Assembly (NCBI RefSeq): GCF_927798175.1 | Contig: NZ_CAKMMP010000003.1 | Span: 186,001 to 250,000, forward strand | Reading direction: 5' to 3' | Length of the DNA stretch: 64,000 nt | DNA from: Paenibacillus sp. JJ-223 | GTDB taxonomy: Bacteria; Bacillota; Bacilli; Paenibacillales; Paenibacillaceae | In this document: in pieces, positions 1 to 9,603 of the stretch | Layout of the letters: the number at the start of each line of letters is the position of its first letter | Numbering within the stretch: the first letter of the stretch is position 1 | Translations under genes and position numbers: made by a program | The notes under the pieces: generated by a model | Told to the model about the DNA's origin: nothing | Database searches by the model: none | What the model saw: only the letters and a program-made list of their open reading frames with translations

Positions 1-1
1 A

Positions 2-508
2 ACCCGGGAAATCGTCGAATTCACAAGATCGATGCTTGCGGACGGAGAGGGGATTATGCCATTTCAACGCGGAGGCCATAAACCGATCCTGGTGCAAACG
101 GAAGGTGCGGATCAGCGCTATTCGCAAATCTGGGCAGACATCGATGGACTTATGGCCGAAGGGTTCGATTCGATCGCCGTCATTACGAAGAGTGCATCCG
201 AAAGCCGGGAGGTTTACGAATCGCTGCGTGTTCATGGAGGTGAGAAGCTTCGCTTGATCACAAAGGATACCTTGGGATTTCATAAAGGAGTCATGGTGAT
301 TCCCGTATATCTCGCCAAAGGTGTCGAGTTCGATGCCGTCCTGATCTACGATGCTTCACCCGAAACATACGCGCAGGAAAACGAGCGAAAGCTTCTTTAT
401 ACCGCGTGTACGCGGGCCATGCATCGTCTTCATCTGTATACGACCGGTGAATGGTCGCCGTTTGTGCAAGCACTGCCTGCGAATTTGTATGAATTGCGTT
501 CTTATTGA
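2..508 (+). CDS. helD: HelD-type helicase, C-terminal end (5' truncated by window)
   Basis: The reading frame is open from base 2 and stops at 508, so only the last ~168 residues of a longer protein are present. The visible part is a UvrD-like second helicase domain: STREIVEFT-type text, then a block ending in VIPVYLAKGVEFDAVLIYDA, and the motif VI-like stretch LLYTACTRAMHRLHLY. This arrangement is typical of the superfamily 1 protein HelD, which in Bacillota binds RNA polymerase and releases stalled complexes using ATP. Only the C-terminus is seen, so a generic UvrD/PcrA-like helicase cannot be excluded, but the short end after motif VI favours HelD. A small AT-rich dyad (ATTGAAAATTTCAAT) overlaps the stop. 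Confidence 0.8.
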   Translation, partial: TREIVEFTRSMLADGEGIMPFQRGGHKPILVQTEGADQRYSQIWADIDGLMAEGFDSIAVITKSASESREVYESLRVHGGEKLRLITKDTLGFHKGVMVIPVYLAKGVEFDAVLIYDASPETYAQENERKLLYTACTRAMHRLHLYTTGEWSPFVQALPANLYELRSY

Positions 509-613
509 AAATTTCAATATATGCGGCAATTGACGCTCGTACGGTATTGGTGATAGCTTATATACATCGATATTAAGCCAATAATTTCAATGTGAATGAA
601 GGGGGTATCATAC

Positions 614-1084
614 ATGACGCATATAGTGCAAGCTGCCGCTGAAGATGTGCGCAGCAAGGATTCGGAACAATTGATTCGGGAGTTAAGCATCGAATTGGGT
701 GCATTATATGGCGGCGACGGTACGGCTGGTTTCTCGCCGAGCGACGTGGAGGGACCACGCTCGGCCTTTATCGTGGCCCGTCTTGACGGATATCCCGTCG
801 GTTGCGGGGCAATCAGGCCGCTTGATGAAGATTCGGTGGAAGTGAAACGGATGTATACCCGCTCGGATTTCCGGCGCAAAGGCGTGGCGCAGGCGATATT
901 GGCCGAAGCGGAGCGGTTGGCGCGGGAATTCGGCTATAGCAACCTGAAGCTGCAAACAGGACCGAAGCAACCGGAAGCGGCAGCGCTTTATGAACGGGTT
1001 GGTTATTATAGAATCCCGATTTTCAGCGGTGAATGGGAGGAAGTGCTGGCGTATCAGAAAGATGTCGTGCGCGAGCCAGTTTAA
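614..1084 (+). CDS. GNAT family N-acetyltransferase
   Basis: A 156-residue GNAT acetyltransferase. The acetyl-CoA binding segment is visible as VKRMYTRSDFRRKGVAQAIL (Q/RxxGxG/A type), followed by LKLQTGPKQPEAAALYERVGY, the usual terminal beta-alpha unit. The frame opens at an ATG at 596, but the AAGGGGG ribosome site at 599-605 lies inside that extension and is well spaced for the ATG at 614, which I chose. The substrate cannot be read from sequence. It is one of five GNAT genes in the window; it stands alone downstream of helD. Confidence 0.88.
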   Translation: MTHIVQAAAEDVRSKDSEQLIRELSIELGALYGGDGTAGFSPSDVEGPRSAFIVARLDGYPVGCGAIRPLDEDSVEVKRMYTRSDFRRKGVAQAILAEAERLAREFGYSNLKLQTGPKQPEAAALYERVGYYRIPIFSGEWEEVLAYQKDVVREPV

Positions 1085-1151
1085 TGTTTTGGGCTTGTAA
1101 CGCGTGGGCACAGCGACCAAATAAATATGAAAATTGGAGATTACTTTTACT

Positions 1152-1691
1152 TTGCGAATAGAAAAAGTATACGAATACGATATAAGCCATGAATTGCAAT
1201 CAGAAATACAAGATTTATTGATCGCCAGTTTTCCGGATGTGTACCCTGAGCACCGGATTTATTTCAAGCAATTGCCGCATTTGCGATTTCTGGTTTACAA
1301 CCAGGAAGATCGACTCGTCGGACATGTTGGATTGGATTACAGAGTCATGAATTTAAACAAGAAACCGATCAGGGTACTCGGCGTCATTGATTTATGTGTC
1401 TCACAAAGCGCCCGTTCCCAAGGAATAGGCTCGTCCTTGCTGGCGGAATTGGATCAATTTTGTGCGGGTCGAAATATTGACTTTATCCTTTTGTTTGCGG
1501 ATAACATGACTTTATATTTGAAAAATGGCTACAAACCGGTGAAGAACAAATGCAAATGGTTGAAAATCGATGATGGATTTCAAACTTCCATTGGCTTAGG
1601 CCATGAAGCCATGGACGAACTGATGATCAAAAAAGTAGGCAAGATCGATTGGGAAGAGGCAGATCTGGACTTATTAGGCTACCTCTATTGA
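1152..1691 (+). CDS. GNAT family N-acetyltransferase, TTG start
   Basis: A ~179-residue GNAT protein. The acetyl-CoA loop is VSQSARSQGIGSSLLAELD, and ILLFADNMTLYLKNGY is the terminal strand-helix. The frame can be opened at a TTG at 1134, but GGAGA at 1137-1141 would then be inside the gene; that site fits a second TTG at 1152, giving an N-terminus RIEKVYEYD that reads as a natural domain start. The C-terminus beyond residue ~150 is longer than in a minimal GNAT. Substrate unknown. It may be cotranscribed with the acetyltransferase 67 bases upstream, and a terminator follows at 1783. Confidence 0.82.
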   Translation: MRIEKVYEYDISHELQSEIQDLLIASFPDVYPEHRIYFKQLPHLRFLVYNQEDRLVGHVGLDYRVMNLNKKPIRVLGVIDLCVSQSARSQGIGSSLLAELDQFCAGRNIDFILLFADNMTLYLKNGYKPVKNKCKWLKIDDGFQTSIGLGHEAMDELMIKKVGKIDWEEADLDLLGYLY

Positions 1692-1782
1692 GGAGGAGAA
1701 CGTGGGGTACGTTTGTTGAACAGGAGACGACGACTGATCTTAAAACGGTCAACCGGCAGGGCCGATAAAAAAATAATACCGA

Positions 1783-1813
1783 AGAGAGTCGCGCAATTTG
1801 CGGCTCTCTTTTC
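1783..1813 (+). terminator. Intrinsic terminator after the GNAT pair
   Basis: AGAGAGTCGC (1783-1792) pairs with GCGGCTCTCT (1800-1809), one G-T wobble, seven-base loop, followed by TTTTC. Ends the transcript of the two acetyltransferases. Confidence 0.75.
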
Positions 1814-2317
1814 ATATTTATAAGAAATAACGCTGAAAGGAGGACAATGTAGCCAAACCTTTCAGCGGCCCATACCTCCAATTTAATGATGCGGCAACAA
1901 TCCGTTTGCCTTCCGTTTACATTAGAATGAAGGGGCGGATCTTCCCACAGCAGCGGGGAATACAGGCAGGACGCGCATCCTTGGGATTATTGGCAATCGT
2001 ATGCAGCGGCTTGTTTGGTCAAAGTCATCTTGTTGAAGTTATCTGTTCATTTTACAGAACACATCATTTTACGCAACGATCGTTGAATGCCCAGGACTTG
2101 CTTTTCCTGTGATCCACAAGGGTGGTGGAATATTCCTGAGTCGTGAACATTGTGTGACTTCCTACGGTCTTAGGGGGAAGGGGGTTGCGGACCCTGTGGC
2201 GAGTTATTATTGAAGCAAAAAAGCGTAAAAGCGTATATATGAGCATATGAGAAAGTGTTGGTTCAATGTTAAGCAATGTAACTCTATGTCAAAATTTTGA
2301 TATACGCTTTCATTCCG
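1814..2317. other. Long intergenic region with no convincing gene
   Basis: About 500 bases without a supportable gene. A 68-codon frame at 1906-2112 has no ribosome site and no recognisable motif, and its codon pattern is unlike its neighbours. The region holds short dyads such as AACGATCGTT near 2076 and an AT-rich end that leads into the promoter of the surface-protein gene. It could be a decayed gene or a regulatory leader; nothing decides between them. Confidence 0.4.
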
Positions 2318-2346
2318 TTGATCTTGTCCGCAACGTCCCTTATATT
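2318..2346 (+). promoter_or_regulatory. Sigma-A type promoter of the SLH/PHP gene
   Basis: TTGATC at 2318-2323, a 17-base spacer, and TATATT at 2341-2346; the ATG follows at 2382 behind a GGTGG ribosome site. Confidence 0.6.
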
Positions 2347-2381
2347 AACTTCGTTACATACACACAGAGGGATGGTGGACA

Positions 2382-5300
2382 ATGTTGTTCGGGAGTAAAG
2401 GAAAGAAAATGCTGGCCATGCTTGCGCTGGTTCCGCTGACGACAGGCTTGGTAGCGGGAACAATCATGCCTGCAGGGACGGCACATGGCGATCCGGTAAC
2501 GGGAAATAACCCCGTATCGACAACGAATGTCACAGGATCGTGGCAGACGGGAGATCTGCATGTGCATACGTTTGAGTCGGATGATGCACAGAATTCGCTC
2601 AAAAATGTGCTGGACAACGGTCTGAACAAGTATGGGCTGGACTGGATTGCGATTACGGATCATTTGCGGACGTCCAAGCGTGATGCTGACGGTAATGTCA
2701 TTAAGAACGGGCCTATCCCCATGTCGCTCGGCATGAATGAATATCAAGTTCCGCAGATTAAAAAGCTGCAGGAAGAGGGGAACTACGCTGGCAAAACGAT
2801 ATTCTCCGGTTTTGAGTGGGACATGCCCACACACGAACATGTCGGCGTGGGCATTCTGACGAATGAACCCAATTCCACCGAGGCACTTGAAGCGGCCAAG
2901 GAATTTGAATATCGGTTCACGAATCGTGATGCCAATATGTTCGACGCCGAGGATGTAGCCAAATGGAATGCGGAAGGAGCGCGTGCCTATTCGACGCATC
3001 AGGATGCGCTTACCGCCATTGAATGGCTCTCCACTCATTATCCGATGACCAGTTATGCCATGATTAATCATCCTTCGCGCGGCAAAAACAAATATACGAT
3101 CGCCGATTTCCGCGATTTCAACGATCTGGCCCCCGAAGTGGTCTTCGGTATTGAAGGTATGCTAGGCAACCAGATGGAACCGGATCGCGGCGGGTATAAC
3201 ACCTCTTACAATACATCGAATCCAGCCGCCGATGACGGCTACAAGTACCGCACATATGGCGGTGTCGATTACATGGTTGCCAAAGTGGGCGGTCTATGGG
3301 ATGCATTGCTTGGAGAGGGACGCCATTTCTGGAATTATGGCAACTCGGACTATCATTTCAAAACGATTGACCCGAATTCCAGCGGTTATTTCCCGGGCGA
3401 GTATGCCAAAACCTATGCTTGGGTAGAGGGTTCGGGCATGCAAGCGGTGCTTGACGGACTGCGCTCGGGCAAATCATTTTCCGTATTTGGAGACTTGATC
3501 AATGCCTTGGATTTCACGATTTCAAGCAACGATTCCCGATCCGAAATGGGCGAGGATTTGCAAGTGACCCAAGGGGACGACATGGAAATCAAAATCCGCT
3601 TCAAAAGCCCGTCGACCAACAATTATGAAAATCCGATCAACAGCGGCATCAAGGTAGGGCAAGCCCCTGTCGTGGACCACGTTGACCTGATCGCCGGCGA
3701 TGTGACCGGCAAAGCCCGAAAAGGGACACCGGAGTACAGTAAGGATACCAATGATTCTACCCGCGTGTTGGCAACGTTCACCTCGGATGATTGGACGACG
3801 GACGCGGAGGGATACAATGTCATCACCTATAAGATCAAGGCAACGGATAAGGATCAATATTTCCGTTTGCGCGGAACGAACCTGGGCATGAACGTGCAGG
3901 GAGAAACGGTAAACGGGGAACCGCAGCTGGACCCCAAAGTAACCACGGCGGATGCTGCAGCCCGATTCAATGAAATCAACGATAACAATTATCGCGATCT
4001 GTGGTTCTATTCCAATCCGATTTTCGTAAGCGCAGCGCCATACAGTGATGAGCAGGCCGTTAACGATACCATTCAGGGCATCGATCTGGGTGATCTGAAC
4101 GCGGTCACAACCGACCTTACGCTTCCTGTCAGTGGCGAACATGGCGCAGCGATCCGTTGGTCCAGTTCCAGACCGGAGCTGATAAACGATGAAGGCAAGC
4201 TGTTAACCCAGCCGGATAACAATGAGCAGCTGGAGCTGACGGCAACCGTAAGCCGCGGCGGCGTGACGGATACGAAGGTGTTCAAGATCATCGTCGAAGG
4301 ACGGAACAATCAGGCATTGGTGTTGAAAGGAACGATGACCACGGCGGATGCGCAGCCGTATCGCACGGACACATGGACCAACCAGTCTGTCACGTTGAGC
4401 GTCACCAGCGCGGTATATGCTCCGGCAGCTTCAGCGACCATAGAGTTGTCCCGGGATGGGGGAGAAAGCTATGAATCCTATGAGGAAAATACGCCGGTTG
4501 AAGTCACCGAACCTGGTGAACATTCACTCTTGTTCAGAGCTACCGATAATCTGGAACAGCAGTACACACTTCCGCTTATCGTCAAAATTGATCGGGAGAT
4601 TCCGGTGATTATGTTACAGGGCAGCAGCCAAATGACCCTGAATGTAGGAGATACGTATAACGAGCCTGGTGCACAGGCAGCGGACAATGTGGGCATCGAC
4701 GGTTCCGTGAAAATAGAAGGTACAGTGAATACGCAAATACCCGGAATATATACCATTCGTTATCATGCGAAGGATTTTGCCGGAAATGAGGCACAAGAGG
4801 TAACGCGCACGGTGACTGTGCAGCCTCGTTCGAGCGGCGGAGGTTCCGGAGGAAGCGGCGGCTCTGGCGGCAGCAGCGGAGGCGGTAACCCTGGCAGCAG
4901 CACAGGTGGCAGCTCGCCAGCTGTACCGGCTGAACCTGCCAATCCTACAAACTCTACAAATCCTGCCAATCCGGGAGCGGAACCAGCTCCTGTGACCGAG
5001 GTCAAGATAGAGACTGGACCGGACCAGGCCGTGCGCACAGGCATTGATAACAAAGCTCAGTTTGACGCACCCGTTGGAACATTTCCAGGAAAGGAGACAC
5101 TGCAACTTTCCCTGGTTCCTCAAGACGGATTGCCTGGTGCTTCATCGCTTAACGTTCTGGGAGAGGGAATCCGGATTACTAGAAACGAAGGACGTATTCT
5201 GAATAAGGACGCTTCCTTGACATTAAATTACGATTCTTCCAAACTATCCGACGGTGAACGCCCAGCGATCTATTATTACCATGAAAACCGCAAAAGTTGG

Positions 5301-5948
5301 GTATTCGTCGGCGGAGTCTCTCACGCCGCAGGCAGCATCACGGCAGATGTGAATCATTTGGGCACGTTTATCGTGGCCGGTTATGCACCGAAATCTCTTG
5401 TTGATCTGAATGGACATTGGGCGGCTGACTACGTGGATCGCTTGATGGGGATGAACGTCATTCAAGGTTATGGCGACGGCAGCTTCCAACCGTCCTGGAA
5501 CGTCACGCGCGCGGAGTTTGTGACATTGCTCAGCAAAGCGCTGGCATTGAAACCTGCTGCGTCGGCTGTGGACTTTGCAGATCAAACAACGCTACCGTCC
5601 TGGGCTCGCGAGGATATTGCCGCTGCCGTAGAGGCTGGCATTGTAAAGGGATACGGCGATAACACGTTTAAGCCGGATCGTACGATTACCCGAGCTGAAA
5701 TGGCCGTATTGCTCGCAAACGCGCTGAAGCTCAGCAGCGAGGTTCAAGTTGACACCAGCGGCCAAAATGGCAAGGCATTCGCGGATGCTTCGCAAACGCC
5801 AGCTTGGGCGCAGGAGGCTATGGATGCAGCGGTTCAAGCAGGCATCGTGGAAGGTTACGCCGACCATACCGTGCGTGCAGCAAACATGACAAGCCGTGCC
5901 GAAGCGGCAGCCATGATCTATAAGCTCCTGTCAGCTTTGCATATTTAA
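2382..5948 (+). CDS. Secreted PHP-domain metallophosphoesterase anchored by three SLH domains
   Basis: 1188 residues. A signal peptide (hydrophobic residues 9-33, ending near AGTAHG) directs export. Residues ~56-370 are a PHP (CehA/McbA-like) domain with its metal ligands visible: GDLHVHTFESD (H60, H62), IAITDH (D93, H94), INHPSRGKN and NYGNSDYH. Then follow an atrophied Ig-like domain (~570-660), an Ig/DUF5011-like repeat (~690-815), a Gly/Ser then Pro/Asn linker (~817-870), a beta-rich module, and three SLH domains (~1005-1188, each with a GYGDGSFQP-like or related core) that bind secondary cell-wall polymer. The inferred role is a surface-bound phosphodiesterase or phosphatase. The substrate is not evident, and there are no operon partners. 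Confidence 0.9.
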   Translation: MLFGSKGKKMLAMLALVPLTTGLVAGTIMPAGTAHGDPVTGNNPVSTTNVTGSWQTGDLHVHTFESDDAQNSLKNVLDNGLNKYGLDWIAITDHLRTSKRDADGNVIKNGPIPMSLGMNEYQVPQIKKLQEEGNYAGKTIFSGFEWDMPTHEHVGVGILTNEPNSTEALEAAKEFEYRFTNRDANMFDAEDVAKWNAEGARAYSTHQDALTAIEWLSTHYPMTSYAMINHPSRGKNKYTIADFRDFNDLAPEVVFGIEGMLGNQMEPDRGGYNTSYNTSNPAADDGYKYRTYGGVDYMVAKVGGLWDALLGEGRHFWNYGNSDYHFKTIDPNSSGYFPGEYAKTYAWVEGSGMQAVLDGLRSGKSFSVFGDLINALDFTISSNDSRSEMGEDLQVTQGDDMEIKIRFKSPSTNNYENPINSGIKVGQAPVVDHVDLIAGDVTGKARKGTPEYSKDTNDSTRVLATFTSDDWTTDAEGYNVITYKIKATDKDQYFRLRGTNLGMNVQGETVNGEPQLDPKVTTADAAARFNEINDNNYRDLWFYSNPIFVSAAPYSDEQAVNDTIQGIDLGDLNAVTTDLTLPVSGEHGAAIRWSSSRPELINDEGKLLTQPDNNEQLELTATVSRGGVTDTKVFKIIVEGRNNQALVLKGTMTTADAQPYRTDTWTNQSVTLSVTSAVYAPAASATIELSRDGGESYESYEENTPVEVTEPGEHSLLFRATDNLEQQYTLPLIVKIDREIPVIMLQGSSQMTLNVGDTYNEPGAQAADNVGIDGSVKIEGTVNTQIPGIYTIRYHAKDFAGNEAQEVTRTVTVQPRSSGGGSGGSGGSGGSSGGGNPGSSTGGSSPAVPAEPANPTNSTNPANPGAEPAPVTEVKIETGPDQAVRTGIDNKAQFDAPVGTFPGKETLQLSLVPQDGLPGASSLNVLGEGIRITRNEGRILNKDASLTLNYDSSKLSDGERPAIYYYHENRKSWVFVGGVSHAAGSITADVNHLGTFIVAGYAPKSLVDLNGHWAADYVDRLMGMNVIQGYGDGSFQPSWNVTRAEFVTLLSKALALKPAASAVDFADQTTLPSWAREDIAAAVEAGIVKGYGDNTFKPDRTITRAEMAVLLANALKLSSEVQVDTSGQNGKAFADASQTPAWAQEAMDAAVQAGIVEGYADHTVRAANMTSRAEAAAMIYKLLSALHI

Positions 5949-5963
5949 GATTGAACTCAAAGA

Positions 5964-5990
5964 AAAGCACCCCATTGCGGGTGCTTTTTC
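5964..5990. terminator. Bidirectional intrinsic terminator
   Basis: AAAGCACCC (5964-5972), loop CATTGC, GGGTGCTTT (5979-5987) then TTC. The A-rich side gives a T tract on the other strand, so it can end both the SLH/PHP gene and nrdF, which converges from the right. Confidence 0.8.
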
Positions 5991-6075
5991 GTTGATATGG
6001 CGGACACCCGGCTGATCCAATCCGGTTAAACGCCATTCTTTATCGATTTGTTGATCATGAAGAGCTCTATACGGT

Positions 6076-7038
6076 TCACTCGAAGCGGAAATCGTCATCC
6101 GTCAGCGGTTCTACATTCAACGCACGAACGTATCCGTTGCCTTTTTTGGAGAAGAAATCATGCTGCTTGGTGTGTGTGCTGATTCCGTTCAATACGATCG
6201 GGTTTACTTCCGCGTCTTCGAACAATGGCTCAAAGCCCAGGTTCATCATCGCTTTGTTGGCATTGTAACGAAGGAAAGCTTCCACGTCATCGGTTAAATG
6301 AATCGGCGTATACAATTCTTCGGTGTAACGCAATTCATTCTGATGTAGGGTCTGAATTAAATCGACCAGGTGCTGATAAAGCTCGTTCTGCTCCGCTTCG
6401 TCCAAACCGGCGTATATTTCTTGGGCCAGCACGCCCACGTATACGCCATGAATGCTTTCATCCCGCAGGATCAGGTCGATGATTTCACCGCTGCACGTCA
6501 GTTTGCCCTGCCCGGCCAAATAGAGCGGATAGAAGAACCCGCTATAAAACAAATAACTTTCCAGAAGCACGGAAGCGGCCATGGCCATGTATAAGTCTTT
6601 GGGCGTTTCAATGCTGGTGTAGTACTGGCGGATGATCGAAGCTTTCTTTTGCAAATACGGATTTTGTTCGACCCACCGGAAAATTCCGTCGATCTCCTCG
6701 GTCGTTGCCAGCGTCGTGAAAATGCTGCTGTACGACTTGGCGTGAATTTGCTCCATCATCGCCATAAAACCAAGCACGGCCTTGCGTTGGAGTCCATCGA
6801 CATGTTCCATGATTTGCGGCATGCCCACGCCGCCCTGAATGGTGTCCAGGAGGGTTAATCCCCCAAGGACTTTCATGTAAGCTTCTTTTTCCTCATCGCT
6901 GAGCGTTACCCATGTCATCTTGTCATCGGATAGAGGGATTTCATCATCGATCCAAAATTGCATAATATTTTGATTCCAGAACATCAGCGTGAAATCATCA
7001 TCCGGGCGATTCCAGTTCACGGCTTGAATAGGCTGCAT
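6076..7038 (-). CDS. nrdF: Ribonucleoside-diphosphate reductase class Ib, beta subunit
   Basis: 320 residues, the usual NrdF length. All ligands of the di-metal centre are present: D65 (in LLDTIQ), E96 and H99 (in MEQIHAKSY), E160 (in LLESYLF), E194 and H197 (in RDESIHG), with the radical tyrosine Y103 just after H99. The subunit holds the Mn(III)2- or Fe(III)2-tyrosyl radical and passes it to NrdE for reduction of ribonucleotides in the cytoplasm. It is the last gene of nrdI-nrdE-nrdF, 42 bases after nrdE. Confidence 0.97.
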   Translation of the reverse strand: MQPIQAVNWNRPDDDFTLMFWNQNIMQFWIDDEIPLSDDKMTWVTLSDEEKEAYMKVLGGLTLLDTIQGGVGMPQIMEHVDGLQRKAVLGFMAMMEQIHAKSYSSIFTTLATTEEIDGIFRWVEQNPYLQKKASIIRQYYTSIETPKDLYMAMAASVLLESYLFYSGFFYPLYLAGQGKLTCSGEIIDLILRDESIHGVYVGVLAQEIYAGLDEAEQNELYQHLVDLIQTLHQNELRYTEELYTPIHLTDDVEAFLRYNANKAMMNLGFEPLFEDAEVNPIVLNGISTHTKQHDFFSKKGNGYVRALNVEPLTDDDFRFE

Positions 7039-7080
7039 CTTATATCAAACTCCAATCGTCATACCCGCAGGTAAATTAGT

Positions 7081-9165
7081 TTAAATGGAACAAGCGATGC
7101 ACTCTTCCATCGTCAGCTTGTTCGTGCGTGTATAATACAGGGATTTTAACCCTTTATGAGCGGCATACAGGTAACAGCGGGCCAGGTCCCGGGTAGACAC
7201 GTCGCTGTTGACGTGGAGAATCGTCGAGATCCCTTGGTCCACATGAGGCTGAATTTCCGCAATCAGATCAATCACTTTGAACTGGTCCATTTGATACGCC
7301 GATTTGTAATAGAACACATTATCCTTCTGCAGGTAAGGCATCGGGTAGTACGTCGTCGAATTCGCATAGGTTCGCGTTTCGATCTGTTCCACGATCGGCA
7401 TGACGCTGGAGGTCGCGTTTTGAATGTAAGAAATGCTTGCCGTCGGCGCGATGGCCATTCTGTAGGCATGATATAGGCCGTGTTCCTGCACTTTGGACTT
7501 CAGCCAATTCCAATCATCCGTTGTCGGAACGAATATCCCCTTGAACAGCTCCTGCACTTTTGGCGTGCTAGGCGAGTAGTCCGTAGACAGGTACCGATCG
7601 AAATAAACTCCTGTCGCATAATCGGATGCTTCAAATCCGTGGAAACGTTGGCCCTTTTCTTTCGCAATTTCCATGCTTTTTTCCAAGGAGTGAAAATTCA
7701 TCGTCATGAAGAACGTGCGTGCAAAATCCTTGGCTTCCAAACTTTCGTAAGCAATTTTGTTTTTGGCCAAATACCCGTGCAAATTCATGGCGCCGAGGCC
7801 GACCGAATGCATTTCCGAATTGGCCTTGGCTACGCCGGGAGCATTGGCGACATGGGTCATGTCGCTGACGGAAGTCAGCGCGATCATGCCCTCGTGAACG
7901 GATTCTTTGATTTTGCCGCTTTCCATGACATTCACGATATTGAGGGATGCCAGATTGCAGCTGATGTCTCTGCGAATGATATCGGGCTGGCCGTAGTCCG
8001 TAATTTCAGAGGTTTCCTGGAGCTGGAAGATCTCCGTGCACAGGTTCGACATTTTGATTTGTCCCACGTTTTTCAAGGGGTGTGCCTGATTGGCATTCGT
8101 TTTGTTAATGATGTATGGATAGCCGGATTCCAGTTGAACCATGGCGATTTTGGTGAGCATATCCCGCGCCATCAACGATTTTTTCTTTTTCACGCGTTCG
8201 TCGGCGACCAAGGTGTCGTACATCTCGTCCAGATCCATATCATCCAGGTGAATTCCGTAATTTTGGTATACGCTATATGGTGCAAAGAGGTAAAGAGGCT
8301 CATTATCCTGGGCCAGCTTATAAAAACGATTCGGAACGATCAACCCGATGGAGAGGGTTTTCAGGCGAATTTTCTCATCGGCATTAATTTTTTTGCTATC
8401 GAGCAGTTCCATGACGTCCCAACCGAAAATATTGTAATAAGCCGCACCGGAGCCTTTGCGTTGACCCATCTGGTCCGCGTAGGAGAAGCCGTCTTCCATC
8501 AGCTTGAGCACGGGCGTGATGCCTTTGGCAGCACCTTCCACGCCTTTGATGGCTTCGCCCCGGGCGCGCAGCTTGGACAAATTCACGGCAACGCCGCCGC
8601 CGATTTTGGACAACTGCATGCATGTATTCAGCACATAGTTGATCGAGTTCAAGGAATCGTCCATTTCGAGCAGGAAGCAGGATACCAGCTCCCCGCGTCG
8701 GCTTTTGCCCGCGTTCAAAAATGTCGGAGTGGCAGGCTGCAGGCGCTGTTCCATCATGGAACGGGACAACAAAGAAGCTGTGTCGAAGTTTCCGCGACCC
8801 AAATGCAGCGCTACGGCTGCCACGCGATCCGGATATTGCTCCAGCACCGTTTTGCGATCATAGCTTCTCAGCGCGTAATCGGTATAAAATTTCGAAGCTG
8901 CCATGTAGGAAGGGAAGCGATGCTGGTAACTGCGCGTGATTTCAAAGATTCGTCTCACTTCATCGGCAGTGTAGGAAGCATAGAAGTCCTCGTAATAATC
9001 ATTCTCAATCATATAGCTGACTTGATCGTCGATGGTGGCAAAACGCATGCTCTTTTCTTCGATCTCTTTCATGAACTCGGCTACAGCTTCCTGATCCTTA
9101 TGTAACTGGAAAAAGCCATCGGAGTCGCGCTGCAGCAGCATGTTGTTCAATTCAATATGTTTCAA
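7081..9165 (-). CDS. nrdE: Ribonucleoside-diphosphate reductase class Ib, alpha subunit
   Basis: 694 residues, full length for NrdE. Recognisable segments are QPATPTFLNAGKSRRGELVSC with a redox cysteine, the SNLCTEIFQ cysteine loop, LASLNIVN, the GLGAMNLHGYLA region and the APTASISYIQNATS loop. The C-terminus EECIACSI carries the mobile CxxC pair that accepts electrons from a glutaredoxin-like NrdH or thioredoxin; no nrdH lies beside it. It lacks an ATP-cone, as class Ib enzymes do. The gene overlaps nrdI by 14 bases, suggesting translational coupling. Confidence 0.97.
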   Translation of the reverse strand: MKHIELNNMLLQRDSDGFFQLHKDQEAVAEFMKEIEEKSMRFATIDDQVSYMIENDYYEDFYASYTADEVRRIFEITRSYQHRFPSYMAASKFYTDYALRSYDRKTVLEQYPDRVAAVALHLGRGNFDTASLLSRSMMEQRLQPATPTFLNAGKSRRGELVSCFLLEMDDSLNSINYVLNTCMQLSKIGGGVAVNLSKLRARGEAIKGVEGAAKGITPVLKLMEDGFSYADQMGQRKGSGAAYYNIFGWDVMELLDSKKINADEKIRLKTLSIGLIVPNRFYKLAQDNEPLYLFAPYSVYQNYGIHLDDMDLDEMYDTLVADERVKKKKSLMARDMLTKIAMVQLESGYPYIINKTNANQAHPLKNVGQIKMSNLCTEIFQLQETSEITDYGQPDIIRRDISCNLASLNIVNVMESGKIKESVHEGMIALTSVSDMTHVANAPGVAKANSEMHSVGLGAMNLHGYLAKNKIAYESLEAKDFARTFFMTMNFHSLEKSMEIAKEKGQRFHGFEASDYATGVYFDRYLSTDYSPSTPKVQELFKGIFVPTTDDWNWLKSKVQEHGLYHAYRMAIAPTASISYIQNATSSVMPIVEQIETRTYANSTTYYPMPYLQKDNVFYYKSAYQMDQFKVIDLIAEIQPHVDQGISTILHVNSDVSTRDLARCYLYAAHKGLKSLYYTRTNKLTMEECIACSI

Positions 9166-9517
9166 GGCGGCTTACCTCCTGTTCAAAATGCTCTACGTCT
9201 TTTTTGGTGCCGGACAGCTCGAATTTGCTGATTACAGGCACGTTATAGGATGCGGAAATCAAATCCGCGCTTTTGGCGAAACGTTCGCCCCAGTTGCGGT
9301 TGCCGCTCGCGGCAACGCCAATCAAATGTTTGGAGTTTTTTTGCAAAAAAGAAGACACCTTGTCAGGTATCTGTCCAAAACCTGTTGTATATGTCACGAG
9401 TACGTACGGTTCGTCGATCGTCATTTGACTATTGATCTGGATGGCCGGCATGTGAAGCTTGGAGATGAATCTCTTCACATTGCCAGTGATGGAATCATAC
9501 ACGATCAGCAATATCAT
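9152..9517 (-). CDS. nrdI: Flavodoxin-like NrdI, activator of the NrdF metal centre
   Basis: 121 residues. The N-terminus LLIVYDSITGNVKRFI is the flavodoxin-type FMN phosphate loop, and TTGFGQIPDKVSSFL is the second flavin-binding loop. NrdI supplies oxidant for assembly of the manganese-tyrosyl radical in NrdF. It is first in the operon with a strong AAGGAGG ribosome site just before the start, and its end overlaps nrdE. Confidence 0.93.
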   Translation of the reverse strand: MILLIVYDSITGNVKRFISKLHMPAIQINSQMTIDEPYVLVTYTTGFGQIPDKVSSFLQKNSKHLIGVAASGNRNWGERFAKSADLISASYNVPVISKFELSGTKKDVEHFEQEVSRLETY

Positions 9518-9550
9518 TAACCTCCTTAAACGTAAAAGCTATCTATAAAT

Positions 9551-9566
9551 ACGCTATATGTAGATT
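9551..9566 (-). promoter_or_regulatory. NrdR box (promoter-distal)
   Basis: On the minus strand this reads AATCTACATATAGCGT, close to the NrdR consensus acaCTATATATTGtgt. Its partner box begins 32 bases away, i.e. three helical turns, the spacing usual for paired NrdR sites. Confidence 0.65.
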
Positions 9567-9575
9567 GCTTTTCTA

Positions 9576-9603
9576 ATTCTATATCAATATATAGATTTGT
9601 CAA
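9576..9603 (-). promoter_or_regulatory. Promoter of nrdIEF
   Basis: On the minus strand, TTGACA (9603-9598), a 16-base spacer and TAGAAT (9581-9576). The upstream NrdR box fills the spacer exactly, so binding would block RNA polymerase. Confidence 0.7.
9583..9598 (-). promoter_or_regulatory. NrdR box (overlapping promoter)
   Basis: Minus-strand AAATCTATATATTGAT contains the full CTATATATTG core of the NrdR box. It sits between the -35 and -10 elements. NrdR is the ATP/dATP-sensing repressor of ribonucleotide reductase genes. Confidence 0.75.

Noticed and set aside
1906..2112. 68-codon frame in the gap before the SLH/PHP gene
   Set aside because: No ribosome site and no motif, and its composition does not match neighbouring genes.
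7480..9105. 541-codon open frame antisense to nrdE
   Set aside because: It mirrors the codon pattern of a highly conserved gene, has no ribosome site, and its translation is rich in His/Phe as expected for an antisense shadow.
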